From contig CACYBC010000117.1 in the NCBI GenBank assembly GCA_902772615.1, forward strand, positions 1 through 28,319: a stretch of DNA of 28,319 bases, written 5' to 3'. Both the position numbers and the translations under genes were made by a program. Under the pieces are notes generated by a model. The model saw nothing but the letters and a program-made list of their open reading frames with translations, did not search any database and was not told the DNA's origin. The stretch comes from an uncultured Ruminococcus sp. Lineage in GTDB: Bacteria; Bacillota; Clostridia; Oscillospirales; Ruminococcaceae. This document shows, piece after piece, positions 1 through 8,960 of the stretch; within the stretch, counting starts at the first letter, position 1, and each line of letters opens with the position of its first letter.

Positions 1-1
1 G

Positions 2-919
2 GACGGCATGAAGGTCATGATCGCGTGCAGGGTCACGCTCTACGAGAAGGGCGGAGACTATCAGCTGAACGCATTCGACATCATGGAGTTGGGAGTCGGG
101 AAGCGCCAGACAGATCTCGAGCAGGCCAAGGCAAGGCTTGCCGCGGACGGTCTTTTCGAGCAGGCCAGGAAAAGGATGCTGCCCGCATTCCCCGACAGGA
201 TATCGGTCATTACATCGGCGACCGGATCGGTGATAAGAGACATACAGAACGTCTGCGCAAGAAGGGATCCGCTGGTGGAGATCCTTCTTTACCCGGTATA
301 TGTACAGGGCGTTTTCGCAGTGGATGCGATCATTGACGCGGTGAAAGCCATATGCAGGGATACAAGAGGCTCCCGGCTCGTTGTGTTCGCACGCGGCGGA
401 GGAAGCGCCGATGACCTGTGGATATTCAATGATGAGAATCTGGTGAGGGCGGCGTGCGCACTTCCGGTGCCGTTCATATCGGCAGTAGGTCATGAGACAG
501 ACTTTACTCTGCTGGATTTTGCCGCGGACCTCAGAGCGCCGACTCCGTCCGCTGCAGCCGAACTGGCTGTGCCGGATCTCGGTCAGAAGGTAAGGGATGC
601 TTACGGTACAGTGTCTCAGATCGGCATCGTGATGTCGGACAGGCTTTCAGCGTACAGGGAAGATGTCGCGGGAGGGATGCTTCAGACAGACGGTGCTGTG
701 GCATTGCTGGCGCAGAGAAAGAGAGATGCCCTGGCCAGGGCGGAAGCGGAACTGGATTCGCTGTCCCCGCTGAAGATACTTACAAGAGGGTACGCATACA
801 TAACATCGCAGGGCAAAAACATAAGGAGCGTGCAGCAGGTCGCGGGAGGAGACAGCCTGAAGGTGACGCTGTCTGACGGTACGCTTGACTGCACGGTGGA
901 TGAGGTCAATCGGATATGA
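2..919 (+). CDS. xseA: Exodeoxyribonuclease VII large subunit, 5'-truncated by the window edge
   Basis: XseA is the catalytic large subunit of exonuclease VII, which degrades single-stranded DNA to oligonucleotides together with XseB. The frame is open from base 2 and the first residues already match the conserved end of the N-terminal OB-fold region (RVTLYEKGGDYQLN), so the true start lies upstream; about 100 residues are missing from a usual length near 400. The remainder shows the family's central block (ARGGGSADDLWIFNDE, then AVGHETDFTLLDFAADLRAPTPS), a helical stretch, and the C-terminal strand region (PLKILTRGYAYI). The stop overlaps the xseB start by four bases (ATGA), which indicates translational coupling. 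The first in-frame ATG at base 8 is internal and should not be used as the start. Confidence 0.95.
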   Translation, partial: DGMKVMIACRVTLYEKGGDYQLNAFDIMELGVGKRQTDLEQAKARLAADGLFEQARKRMLPAFPDRISVITSATGSVIRDIQNVCARRDPLVEILLYPVYVQGVFAVDAIIDAVKAICRDTRGSRLVVFARGGGSADDLWIFNDENLVRAACALPVPFISAVGHETDFTLLDFAADLRAPTPSAAAELAVPDLGQKVRDAYGTVSQIGIVMSDRLSAYREDVAGGMLQTDGAVALLAQRKRDALARAEAELDSLSPLKILTRGYAYITSQGKNIRSVQQVAGGDSLKVTLSDGTLDCTVDEVNRI

Positions 920-1131
920 GCAGAAAACAGGTTTTTGAAGACGGACTGAACAGGATAAACGAGATATCCAGGATTCTCTCTTCCGGGGAAGTGTCGCTGG
1001 AGGAATCGGTGGAGCTGTATAAGGAAGCAGCGGAACTTGCCGCGGCCTGCAGAAAGATGCTGGATGAGGCCGAACTGAAGATAGCCAGGATCTCCAGAGA
1101 CTTCAGTTCTGTGGAAGAGGAGGAAGACTGA
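916..1131 (+). CDS. xseB: Exodeoxyribonuclease VII small subunit
   Basis: This 71-residue protein is the small subunit that binds the XseA helical region to form active exonuclease VII in the cytoplasm. Length and composition fit the family: one helical hairpin with the conserved core LNRINEISRILSSGEVSLEE followed by a second amphipathic helix and an acidic tail. The ATG overlaps the xseA stop. The purine-rich end of the gene (1117-1126, GAGGAGGAAG) doubles as the ribosome site for the next gene. Position between xseA and a polyprenyl synthetase is the classic clostridial order. Confidence 0.93.
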   Translation: MSRKQVFEDGLNRINEISRILSSGEVSLEESVELYKEAAELAAACRKMLDEAELKIARISRDFSSVEEEED

Positions 1132-2001
1132 TTGGGGTTCGGCGGTAAACTTGCAGGATACGCTGAGCTGGTGAATGCTTCTCTCAGAGAGGAAACGCAG
1201 CTCGACAACGGCGTCGTCAGCGAAGCCATGCGCTACAGCCTCCTGTCCGGAGGAAAGAGGACGAGGGCGTGTCTGACTCTGGCGGTATGCGACATGCTGG
1301 GAGGGGACAGGCGTTCCGCGCTGCTTGCGGCAGATGCGATAGAGATGCTCCACTGCTATTCGCTCATACATGACGATCTGCCGTGTATGGACGACGACGA
1401 TTACAGGCGGGGACAGCTCTCATGTCACAAGAAATACGGTGAAGCCACTGCGATGCTCGCCGGCGACGCGCTGCTGACCCTGGCTTTCAGGACCCTTTCC
1501 AGGATCGAGGATGCGGAGATCTCCAGAAGATGCACCGCTCTGCTGTCCGAAGCCGCAGGATTCAACGGAATGATCCTTGGTCAGGAGCTGGATCTCAAAG
1601 GCGTGGATGCCGGAAAAGAGATATCCGCACAGCTCGACAGGATAAATGAGAACAAGACGGGAAAACTGATAACAGTATCGCTGCTCATGGGCGCTGTGTG
1701 CTCCGGGATCAGCAGCGGAGATATATATGACGCTCTTGAGAGATACGGCAAAGGGATAGGACTCGTGTTCCAGATAGTGGACGATGTCCTTGATGTCACT
1801 TCCAGCCTGGAGGAACTGGGCAAGAAGACGGGAAGCGACGAGGCGAACAGCAAGCTGACCTACTGTTCCTTATACGGAGCGGAAGGCGCTATGAGCAGAG
1901 CTGAAGAGATAACTGCCAGATGTATCGAAGCTCTCGGCGGGATCGGGGACAGCGAGTTCCTCGAATGGTATGCAAATGACCTGTTGCACAGGAATAAATA
2001 A
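1132..2001 (+). CDS. ispA: Polyprenyl (farnesyl/geranylgeranyl) diphosphate synthase
   Basis: IspA-type synthases condense isopentenyl diphosphate with allylic diphosphates to make farnesyl diphosphate, the precursor of undecaprenyl carriers and quinones. The 289-residue protein has both aspartate-rich metal sites: DDLPCMDDDD at residues 81-90 and DDVLD at 217-221, plus the substrate motif GGKRTR at 40-45. The start is a TTG placed directly after the xseB TGA; GAGGAGGAAG at 1117-1126 is the ribosome site, and no in-frame ATG precedes the conserved N-terminus. It is followed after eight bases by dxs, which supplies its substrates through the non-mevalonate pathway. Product chain length cannot be decided from sequence alone. 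Confidence 0.93.
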   Translation: MGFGGKLAGYAELVNASLREETQLDNGVVSEAMRYSLLSGGKRTRACLTLAVCDMLGGDRRSALLAADAIEMLHCYSLIHDDLPCMDDDDYRRGQLSCHKKYGEATAMLAGDALLTLAFRTLSRIEDAEISRRCTALLSEAAGFNGMILGQELDLKGVDAGKEISAQLDRINENKTGKLITVSLLMGAVCSGISSGDIYDALERYGKGIGLVFQIVDDVLDVTSSLEELGKKTGSDEANSKLTYCSLYGAEGAMSRAEEITARCIEALGGIGDSEFLEWYANDLLHRNK

Positions 2002-2009
2002 GGTGGTAT

Positions 2010-3884
2010 ATGAGCGATTTTCTTAAAAGCATAAACAGTCCGGAGGATCTGAGGAAGCTGTCGCTTTCCCAGAGGAAGGAGCTGTGTTCCGAGATAAGGG
2101 ACGTGATGATCGACACCGTGTCAAAGACCGGGGGTCATCTTGCCTCGAATCTCGGCATAGTCGAGCTGACCGTAGCTCTGCACACGGTGTTCGACTGCCC
2201 CAAAGATACGTTCATATTCGATGTCGGGCATCAGTGCTATGTGCACAAGCTGCTGACCGGCAGAAACGATATGTTCGGGACGCTGCGTCAGAAAGACGGG
2301 ATCTCGGGATTCCCGAAACCGTCGGAGAGCAGGTATGACAGTTTCGTTGAAGGGCATGCGAGCACATCCATATCACAGGCGATAGGACTCGCCCATGCCA
2401 AGATGCTGTCAGGTGACCACAGCAAGACCATAGCTGTGATAGGGGACGGATCGTTCACCGGCGGACTCGCGTTCGAGGCCATGAACAATCTGGATCCCGG
2501 TATGGACGACCTGATCGTCGTGCTCAACGACAACTCCATGTCGATCTCGAAGAGCGTGGGATCTGTCTCCAACTACCTGCTGAGGCTCAGGACCAGCAGC
2601 GGATATCTCAAGGTCAAGAAGAACGTGAGGGATACCATAGAGCATGTCCCTGTGCTGGGACAGCACGTATCCAATTTCATAAGGAACTCCAAGACGGCGC
2701 TGAGAAGGTCGATATTCGGAGGGACCCTCTTCGAGGAACTGGGATTCAACTATGTCGGACCTATAGATGGGCACGATCTTTCCGAGCTGGAGCTTTTCTT
2801 CCGCAATCTGAAGAACTCCACAGGAAACGGACCGACGTTCGTGCATGTGATCACCAAGAAGGGCAAGGGTTATCCTCTCGCCGAGGAGAATCCCGCCGCA
2901 TACCATGGCGTGAGCAAATTCGATGTGGACAGAGGCAATCCGGACATATCGCTTGCGGACAGCTTCTCGAACACCTTCGGAAGGACTCTGGCTGAGCTGT
3001 CTCAGAGGGACAGCAGGATATGCGCTGTGACGGCAGCCATGAAATATGCCACGGGACTTCAGTATTTCGCCCACCTTCATCCTGACAGATTTTTCGATGT
3101 AGGCATCGCCGAACAACATGCGGTGATAATGTCTGCCGGCCTTGCAAAGGGCGGACAGAAACCTGTATTTGCCGTCTATTCCACTTTTCTGCAGAGAGCC
3201 ATGGACCAGCTGATCCATGACGTCTCCCTCGATGACATCGACCTTCTTCTTGCCGTGGACAGAGCCGGACTCGTCGGTGAGGACGGTGAGACGCATCAGG
3301 GCCTTTATGACGCAGCGATGCTGTCGTCCATAGGAGTGTTCAGGGTGGTGTCGCCCAGCAATTACAGGGAGCTCATATGGTGGCTGACTAAACTGATTGG
3401 GGAAAAAGGAGCCAGAGCGATAAGATATCCGAGAGGAAAAGAGGATCCGTCGCTGTCATCATACAGATGCACCGGAATGGATTTCGACATGATCGGCGAA
3501 GAGCGCGGAGATCTGCTGTTCGTCACCTACGGAAGGGAATTCGCCAATGTGCTGAAGGCGCAGGAACTGCTGAAAGCGCAGGGAATAGATACTTCTGTCC
3601 TCAAGCTCAACGTGATCGCGCCTCTGCCGCAGGGAGCCGTCAGCGCCGCAATGCCTTTTGCGAAGATCATTTTCGCGGAAGAGGGCATCAAGACCGGCGG
3701 CATCGGGGAACAGATGATAAGCGCTCTGGCCGAAAGAGGTCACCGCGGAAGGGCTCTGGTGAGGGCTGTGGATACAAACCTGGTCAGACAGGCCAGCCCC
3801 GTGGAACAGATCGCGCAGTTCGGCCTGGATGCGGAAGCACTGTTTGTTTCAGCAAAGGAGATGCTGCTTGAAAAAGAGGATTGA
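2010..3884 (+). CDS. dxs: 1-deoxy-D-xylulose-5-phosphate synthase
   Basis: Dxs is the thiamine diphosphate enzyme that condenses pyruvate and glyceraldehyde 3-phosphate, the first step of the MEP isoprenoid pathway. The 624 residues match the family's length. Visible motifs are the N-terminal GGHLASNLG, the GDGS metal/cofactor motif at 145-148 followed by VVLNDNSMSIS, the catalytic glutamate E368 in GIAEQHAV, and DRAGLVGEDGETHQG in the pyrimidine-binding domain. An AAGGTGG ribosome site lies just before the ATG and overlaps the ispA stop. The 3' end overlaps the tlyA start by 17 bases, so the two genes are probably translationally coupled. Confidence 0.97.
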   Translation: MSDFLKSINSPEDLRKLSLSQRKELCSEIRDVMIDTVSKTGGHLASNLGIVELTVALHTVFDCPKDTFIFDVGHQCYVHKLLTGRNDMFGTLRQKDGISGFPKPSESRYDSFVEGHASTSISQAIGLAHAKMLSGDHSKTIAVIGDGSFTGGLAFEAMNNLDPGMDDLIVVLNDNSMSISKSVGSVSNYLLRLRTSSGYLKVKKNVRDTIEHVPVLGQHVSNFIRNSKTALRRSIFGGTLFEELGFNYVGPIDGHDLSELELFFRNLKNSTGNGPTFVHVITKKGKGYPLAEENPAAYHGVSKFDVDRGNPDISLADSFSNTFGRTLAELSQRDSRICAVTAAMKYATGLQYFAHLHPDRFFDVGIAEQHAVIMSAGLAKGGQKPVFAVYSTFLQRAMDQLIHDVSLDDIDLLLAVDRAGLVGEDGETHQGLYDAAMLSSIGVFRVVSPSNYRELIWWLTKLIGEKGARAIRYPRGKEDPSLSSYRCTGMDFDMIGEERGDLLFVTYGREFANVLKAQELLKAQGIDTSVLKLNVIAPLPQGAVSAAMPFAKIIFAEEGIKTGGIGEQMISALAERGHRGRALVRAVDTNLVRQASPVEQIAQFGLDAEALFVSAKEMLLEKED

Positions 3885-4662
3885 TCAGATACTCGCTGAG
3901 AGACAGCTTGCCCCCAGCCGTGAAAAGGCTAAAGCTCTGATAATGAGCGGAAACGTGTATGTCGGTGAGCAGAAGGTGCTCAAGGCCGGCGAGGAATATG
4001 AAGAGGACGCCGTCATCCGGGTGACCGGGGAGATGAAATATGTGAGCAGGGGCGGACTCAAGCTGGAAAAGGCCATGGAGGACTACGGCCTTACCCTGAC
4101 GGGAAAGACCTGCGCGGACATAGGCGCGTCGACCGGAGGATTTACAGACTGCATGCTGCAGTGCGGTGCGGACAGAGTTTATTCCGTGGACGTGGGCTAC
4201 GGTCAGCTGGCCTGGAAACTCAGACAGGACCCGAGAGTCACAGTGCTGGAGAGGACGAACGCCAGATACCTGACTCGCGAACAGATACCTGACAGTCTTG
4301 ATTTCTTCTCAATGGATGTATCATTCATCTCGGTGAAACTGATCATTCCGGCTCTGATACCGCTGCTGTCGGATGCCGCTGAAGCGGTGATCCTGATCAA
4401 GCCCCAGTTTGAGGCGGGAAGGGGAAAGGTCGGAAAGAACGGTGTCGTCAGGGATGCTCAGGTGCATATGGAAGTCCTGAGCGATGTGACGGGATTCCTT
4501 GAGGAGAACGGCTTCGGGATAATAGGCCTGACGTATTCTCCCATCAAGGGACCGAAAGGGAACATAGAGTTCCTGGCTTATGTCCGCACAGGGACAGAGT
4601 CGGACGCATATGATATAGAGGAACTGGTAAAGGAAGCACACCAGAAACTGTCAGAGGAGTAA
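3868..4662 (+). CDS. tlyA: TlyA family rRNA (cytidine-2'-O)-methyltransferase
   Basis: The 264-residue protein has an N-terminal S4 RNA-binding domain (KKRIDQILAERQLAPSREKA, about residues 2-60) and a Rossmann-like FtsJ/RrmJ methyltransferase domain with the SAM loop ADIGASTGGF from residue 83. TlyA proteins methylate ribosomal RNA cytidines; older annotations call them haemolysins, which the domains do not support. I place the start at the TTG at 3868, preceded by AAAGGAG at 3854-3860, so it lies within the last codons of dxs. A longer reading from 3829 would add 13 residues foreign to the family. Four bases separate its stop from nadK. Confidence 0.92.
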   Translation: MKKRIDQILAERQLAPSREKAKALIMSGNVYVGEQKVLKAGEEYEEDAVIRVTGEMKYVSRGGLKLEKAMEDYGLTLTGKTCADIGASTGGFTDCMLQCGADRVYSVDVGYGQLAWKLRQDPRVTVLERTNARYLTREQIPDSLDFFSMDVSFISVKLIIPALIPLLSDAAEAVILIKPQFEAGRGKVGKNGVVRDAQVHMEVLSDVTGFLEENGFGIIGLTYSPIKGPKGNIEFLAYVRTGTESDAYDIEELVKEAHQKLSEE

Positions 4663-4666
4663 GACG

Positions 4667-5446
4667 ATGAGGTTTTGCATCGTGAGCGGCCCCGTGGAAA
4701 GATTCGGGAATGCCGCCGACAGGTTGGAACAGAAACTGGAAAGATTCGGATTTGAGACAGGAAGGGATCCTTACGAAGGGAAGTACGACGCGCTGTTCGC
4801 GGTCGGCGGAGACGGAACTCTGCTTGACGCCTCTACCGACGCGGTCGCGCTGGATATTCCGATCTGCGGCATAAATGCGGGAAGGATAGGCTTTCTGGCC
4901 GCTTTTGACGAGAGCGATATAGAGTCGCTGGAAAAGGATTTCTACAGCAGGCTCTATCTCTCGGAAAGGGATCTGCTGTGCGTCTCCGTGAACGGAGGGG
5001 CATACGACCAGACAGCCCTCAACGACTTCGTGTTCTTCAAGAGAGATATAAGCAAGACGGTGGAGATCAACCTCTTCACAGACGACAAGAAACTTGCTAC
5101 TTACAGATGTGACGGCATCATAGTGTCTACCGCAACGGGTTCTACGGCCTATACGCTTTCCGCGGGAGGTCCTGTAATCCTCCCGAATGTCGCGGCTACT
5201 GTCATCACGCCCATATGTGCGCACATCACCGCTCAGCACAGCCTTGTGGTGCCGCTGGATACCAGCATCAAAGTGACGATGTCCGACAGAAACGAGAAAG
5301 TTGCCATCATAGCCGATGGCCAGGATATAGGAACTATCGGAAGAGCGGAATCGGCTTCTGTCACGAGATACGACAGAAAACTTAAGCTGCTTCTCTCGGA
5401 GAAGCGCGATGTATACGAACTGCTGTCAGGAACTACAGGAGGCTGA
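4667..5446 (+). CDS. nadK: NAD(+)/NADH kinase
   Basis: NadK phosphorylates NAD to NADP, the only route to NADP in most bacteria. The 259-residue product carries the family motif GGDGTLL at residues 47-53, followed by NAGRIGFLA and the NAD-binding glycine/threonine stretch ATGSTAYTLSAGGP. The LND that follows the central domain corresponds to the conserved NE/ND substrate dyad. A GAGGAG ribosome site lies at the end of tlyA. The neighbourhood tlyA-nadK-argR-recN is conserved across Firmicutes. Its NADP product feeds the same pool as NfnAB further along the window. Confidence 0.95.
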   Translation: MRFCIVSGPVERFGNAADRLEQKLERFGFETGRDPYEGKYDALFAVGGDGTLLDASTDAVALDIPICGINAGRIGFLAAFDESDIESLEKDFYSRLYLSERDLLCVSVNGGAYDQTALNDFVFFKRDISKTVEINLFTDDKKLATYRCDGIIVSTATGSTAYTLSAGGPVILPNVAATVITPICAHITAQHSLVVPLDTSIKVTMSDRNEKVAIIADGQDIGTIGRAESASVTRYDRKLKLLLSEKRDVYELLSGTTGG

Positions 5447-5449
5447 GAG

Positions 5450-5908
5450 ATGGGGAAAAAGGAAAGACTGTCCGCCATCAAAAAGATAGTGACGGAGAAG
5501 AATGTATCTACCCAGGAGGAGCTCATATCTCTGCTCAGGGAAGCGGGTTTCGATGTGACACAGGCCACGGCGTCCAGGGATATCAATGAACTGGGGCTGA
5601 TAAAGACCGTGGATACCTCGGGCAGATCGCATTACTCGTTCCCGGAGAGTGGGCCTTCCCAGGCAAGCGTCAGAAGATTCAAGATGATACTGCGCGAGTC
5701 TTTGATCTCTGCGGATACGGCGCAGAACCTGGTAGTGATCAGGTGCCACAGCGGAATGGGCAACGCGGCCTGCGAATCTCTGGACAATATCGTCGGCAGC
5801 GAGGTCGTGGGGACCATCGCCGGCGACAACACGATATTCGTGGCGTGCCGCGACGTTGATGCTGCGGCAAGGACCCTTGACATGATCATCGGTATAATTG
5901 AGGGATAG
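5450..5908 (+). CDS. argR: Arginine repressor ArgR/AhrC
   Basis: ArgR is an arginine-responsive hexameric DNA-binding protein controlling arginine biosynthesis and catabolism. The 152 residues split into an N-terminal winged helix with the recognition segment QATASRDINELGLI (about 38-51) and a C-terminal oligomerisation and arginine-binding domain containing GTIAGDNTIFVACRD. AGGAGG from the end of nadK serves as ribosome site, and only three bases separate the two genes. No ArgR target gene is seen in this window; the linkage to recN is a conserved Firmicutes arrangement rather than a functional one. Confidence 0.95.
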   Translation: MGKKERLSAIKKIVTEKNVSTQEELISLLREAGFDVTQATASRDINELGLIKTVDTSGRSHYSFPESGPSQASVRRFKMILRESLISADTAQNLVVIRCHSGMGNAACESLDNIVGSEVVGTIAGDNTIFVACRDVDAAARTLDMIIGIIEG

Positions 5909-5916
5909 TATTTGAG

Positions 5917-7593
5917 ATGCTTCGCGAACTTGACATTGAAAATGTCGCAGTCATCGAAAAGGCGAATGTGCGTTTCTATGAGGGACTGAATGTGCTGACC
6001 GGAGAGACCGGCGCGGGAAAATCGATCCTTATCGACTCGATCAACGCGATCCTGGGAAACAGGACCACGAAGGAGATAGTGAGGACCGGAACTCCAAAGT
6101 CGGTCATCTACGCGTCCTTCGATGATATACCTGAGGCCACTGCAGCCAGAATGGCTGAGCAGGGCTACGAGTGCGACGGGGACCTGGTGCTGCAGCGTGA
6201 GATCACCGCTGACGGCAAGAGCAGCTGCAGGATAAACGGACGTCCCGCGACCGCCTCCACTGTCAGGGATCTCTGTCAGGATCTTGTGAACATACACGGG
6301 CAGATGGATAATCAGGAACTTCTGAGACCTGAGATGCACATCCATGTGCTGGACAGATACGCTGAGGACCAGGAACTGCTGGAAGCCTATACTGTGAAGT
6401 TCAGGGAACTGATGGACGTCAAGAGAGAGATAGACAGGCTGTCCGTGGATGACGCCGACAAAGAGACGAGGATGGACCTCCTGAGATATCAGATAGACGA
6501 GATCTCACGTGCGGAACTTGAGGAGAGCGAAGAGGAGGAACTGCAGAGAAGAAGGAATCTGATAAAGAACTCAGAAAAATACCTTGATGCACTGAATGAA
6601 GCATATTCAGTCCTCAACGGTTCCGACTCCGATGAGTCGGAAGGAGCCATCTCAAGGCTCTATTCCGCGGTCTCCACACTGGAACATATCCAAGGACTGT
6701 CAGAGGACATGGACAGCTGCAGCAGCAAGCTCTCAAATGTATACTACGAACTGACCGAGATATCCTCCGAGATAGGCGATCAGCTTAGCCAGTTCGATTT
6801 TGACGTAAATGAACTGAACAGGATCGAGGAAAGACTTGACCTTATCTTCCGGCTGAAAAGAAAATACGGAAACACCATACCTGAGATACTCGATTATCTT
6901 GTGAGTGCTCAGGACGAACTTGAAAGCATAGAGACTTCAGATGAGAGGCTCCTGCAGCTGAGAGCAAGATTCGACGAGCTCAAATCGGAGACCATAAAGG
7001 CTGCAAGGGAACTGTCCTCTGAGCGGAAGGCTGCGTTCCTGCGGTTTGAAGCCCAGATAAAGAGTGAACTTGAGTTCCTGAACATGCCGAACGTGCAGTT
7101 CGTGGTCAACTGGAAGCAGGCAAAGGAACTGACAGTGACAGGGATCGATATCGTGGAGTTCTACATCTCCGCGAACGCTGGCGAAGAGCCCAGACCTCTG
7201 GCTAAGATCGCGTCCGGAGGAGAGATGGCCCGCATCATGCTTGCCATCAAGAGCGTCATGGCTGACAAGGATGCGATCCCGACACTGATATTCGATGAGA
7301 TAGATACCGGAGTAAGCGGTACCGGATCGCAGAGGATCGGCTCGAAGCTTAGACAGACATCCAGGGACCATCAGATCATATGCGTGACACACTCGGCGCA
7401 GATAGCGGCGTATGCGCACGCACAGCTGCTGATAGAGAAGAGCGTGTCCGCAGGCAGGACCTATACATCGGTGAGGACTCTGGAAAATGAAGAGAGGATA
7501 CGCGAGATAGCCAGGATCATTTCCGGAGAGAATATCACCGACACTGCGCTGAGAAATGCTTCCGAGATGCTTGAGATCGCGCAGAACACATAG
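5917..7593 (+). CDS. recN: DNA repair ATPase RecN
   Basis: RecN is an SMC-like ATPase recruited to double-strand breaks. The 558-residue protein has the Walker A box GETGAGKS at residues 29-36, a long central coiled-coil region rich in Glu, Leu and Arg (about 150-380), the ABC signature SGGE at 433-436 (KIASGGEMARIMLA), and Walker B with catalytic acid in LIFDEIDTG (D460, E461). The opening MLRELDIENVAVIEKA is the standard family N-terminus and supports the ATG at 5917, although the ribosome site is weak (GAGGG about 12 bases upstream). The stop codon lies within the ribosome site of the next gene. Confidence 0.96.
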   Translation: MLRELDIENVAVIEKANVRFYEGLNVLTGETGAGKSILIDSINAILGNRTTKEIVRTGTPKSVIYASFDDIPEATAARMAEQGYECDGDLVLQREITADGKSSCRINGRPATASTVRDLCQDLVNIHGQMDNQELLRPEMHIHVLDRYAEDQELLEAYTVKFRELMDVKREIDRLSVDDADKETRMDLLRYQIDEISRAELEESEEEELQRRRNLIKNSEKYLDALNEAYSVLNGSDSDESEGAISRLYSAVSTLEHIQGLSEDMDSCSSKLSNVYYELTEISSEIGDQLSQFDFDVNELNRIEERLDLIFRLKRKYGNTIPEILDYLVSAQDELESIETSDERLLQLRARFDELKSETIKAARELSSERKAAFLRFEAQIKSELEFLNMPNVQFVVNWKQAKELTVTGIDIVEFYISANAGEEPRPLAKIASGGEMARIMLAIKSVMADKDAIPTLIFDEIDTGVSGTGSQRIGSKLRQTSRDHQIICVTHSAQIAAYAHAQLLIEKSVSAGRTYTSVRTLENEERIREIARIISGENITDTALRNASEMLEIAQNT

Positions 7594-7606
7594 AGGAGGA
7601 CACGAA

Positions 7607-8743
7607 TTGGATAAGAAAGTCAGTTTTCTTGTAAACGTGGCATATTACGGAATAATCTGTGCCATAGTCATACTGTTCTTAAAGTACGGGATGAACTATG
7701 TGCTTCCCTTCGTGCTCGCATTCGCCATAAACTATGTATTCAAAAAACCGATCATCCTGCTGTCTGAGAAGACGAAACTGAGCAGAAAGGGAAGCGCCCT
7801 GATCGTGCTCACGCTCGCAGTGGTGCTCCTTCTGGTCCTGGTAGTGCTGCTGGGAGTCAAGCTCGTTACCAGCCTCAAGGACGTCATCATGGCAGTCCCG
7901 GGGGTCTACACAAGATCGGTGGAGCCTTACATTCAGAGACTCCTGCAGTGGTATGAGAGGACGGATTTCATCGATATCCTCGGACCAACGGTCGGAGCGA
8001 TACTGGAAAGCACCGCGGAAGCGATCCTGACGTCGCTGGGCTCTCTGGTGACGAACAGCTCTGTAAGGATCGTGCAGTGGCTGACCAATGTGCTTTCATC
8101 ATTCCCTTCATTCCTGATGACGTTCCTGATGACGGTCATCTCCGTTTACTTCATAGCCTTCGACTATGACAGGGTGCTCCTATTCATCAAGAGGCAGTTC
8201 AGCGAGAAACAGCTGTACTTCATTCAGCATGTAAAGACTAACTTCCTCAATACGGTGGTCAAGTATCTTGCCTCGTATTCGCTCATAATGCTTATCACGA
8301 TGGGGGAGATGGCGGTACTCATGCTTGCGGCATCGGTGCCGAGACCTTTCACGGTGGCGTTCCTGATCGCGCTGTTCGATTTCATGCCCATAGTGGGCAT
8401 ATCCACCATACTTATCCCATGGATAGCTATAGATATAGTGTCGGGCAATTATGTGCAGGCGGTCATCCTTGCCGTAGGATATGTCGTAATGACGATAGTA
8501 AGGAACATCATCGAGCCCAAGATCGTCGGTGAACAGGTCGGTATCCATCCGCTGCTGACATTGATCCTCATGTTCGTCGGTCTCAAACTTGACGGCCTTG
8601 TGGGAATGCTTGCGCTGCCTGTGTCGGCAGTCGTTCTGGTGCAGCTGCAGAAAGCGGATATCATCCATTTCTACAAGGAAGAACCCTTGCCGGAAGAAGC
8701 TGGCAGCATTCAGGAGGAAACCGGTCCGCAGGCTGACGCCTGA
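7607..8743 (+). CDS. AI-2E family transporter (YtvI/PerM-like membrane protein)
   Basis: This 378-residue polytopic membrane protein belongs to the UPF0118/AI-2E transporter family (YtvI, YdiK, PerM). Hydrophobic segments appear at the N-terminus (VNVAYYGIICAIVILFL; YVLPFVLAFAINYVF; LIVLTLAVVLLLVLVVLLG), in the middle (FLMTFLMTVISVYFIAF) and through the C-terminal half, which includes the family block LFDFMPIVG and RNIIEPKIVGEQVGIHPL. Members have been assigned autoinducer-2 export or Na+/H+ antiport in different species, so the substrate is open here. I choose the TTG at 7607 because GAGGAGGA lies at 7593-7600; a longer frame from 7556 would overlap recN and add basic residues before the first helix. 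It closes the operon. Confidence 0.88.
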   Translation: MDKKVSFLVNVAYYGIICAIVILFLKYGMNYVLPFVLAFAINYVFKKPIILLSEKTKLSRKGSALIVLTLAVVLLLVLVVLLGVKLVTSLKDVIMAVPGVYTRSVEPYIQRLLQWYERTDFIDILGPTVGAILESTAEAILTSLGSLVTNSSVRIVQWLTNVLSSFPSFLMTFLMTVISVYFIAFDYDRVLLFIKRQFSEKQLYFIQHVKTNFLNTVVKYLASYSLIMLITMGEMAVLMLAASVPRPFTVAFLIALFDFMPIVGISTILIPWIAIDIVSGNYVQAVILAVGYVVMTIVRNIIEPKIVGEQVGIHPLLTLILMFVGLKLDGLVGMLALPVSAVVLVQLQKADIIHFYKEEPLPEEAGSIQEETGPQADA

Positions 8744-8770
8744 AAGATCCGGTGCCACAGACTAAACAAA

Positions 8771-8800
8771 AAAAGAGGAAGCTTCAAGGCTTCCTCTTTT
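8771..8800. terminator. Bidirectional intrinsic terminator
   Basis: A perfect 12-bp stem (8771-8782 with 8789-8800) encloses the 6-base loop TTCAAG. A-rich sequence before and T-rich sequence after the stem lets it act on both strands. It separates the end of the plus-strand xseA-to-membrane-protein operon from the converging minus-strand sodium-pump genes. Confidence 0.88.
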
Positions 8801-8819
8801 ATAGTGTTTTCAGTCAGGA

Positions 8820-8951
8820 TCAGTCCTTGAACACTGTGTTCAGAGCAACGGTGCACAGAAGGATGATACCGATCACGAAGAAGATTCCCAGCATGCCTTT
8901 GGCAAGGATGGGAAGACTGATCTCTACGAAATCTTTAACATTGATATTCAT
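8820..8951 (-). CDS. OadG-related small membrane subunit (43 aa)
   Basis: A 43-residue reading frame lies nine bases downstream of oadB on the same strand, starting with MNINVKDFVEISLPILAKGM and continuing as one hydrophobic helix (LGIFFVIGIILLCTVAL) with a short charged end (NTVFKD). A GAGGTG ribosome site sits a few bases before the ATG. Sodium-pumping decarboxylases (oxaloacetate, methylmalonyl-CoA, glutaconyl-CoA) use a small gamma subunit, OadG, with one membrane helix that anchors the complex. This peptide resembles the very short OadG-related subunits found beside oadB in Clostridia; I recall that family but could not search it. It lacks the long hydrophilic, metal-binding tail of classical OadG. 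Its reality is supported by coupling, ribosome site and position before the shared terminator. Confidence 0.78.
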   Translation of the reverse strand: MNINVKDFVEISLPILAKGMLGIFFVIGIILLCTVALNTVFKD

Positions 8952-8960
8952 TCTTACACC

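Noticed and set aside
2409..3296. A 295-codon minus-strand frame inside dxs (similar cases at 682-1371 and 10283-11218)
   Set aside because: These are antisense shadows of dxs, xseA/ispA and queA. They lack domains and ribosome sites.
3868..4662. Haemolysin function for TlyA
   Set aside because: The S4 plus FtsJ-like methyltransferase domains support rRNA methylation. The haemolysin name is historical.
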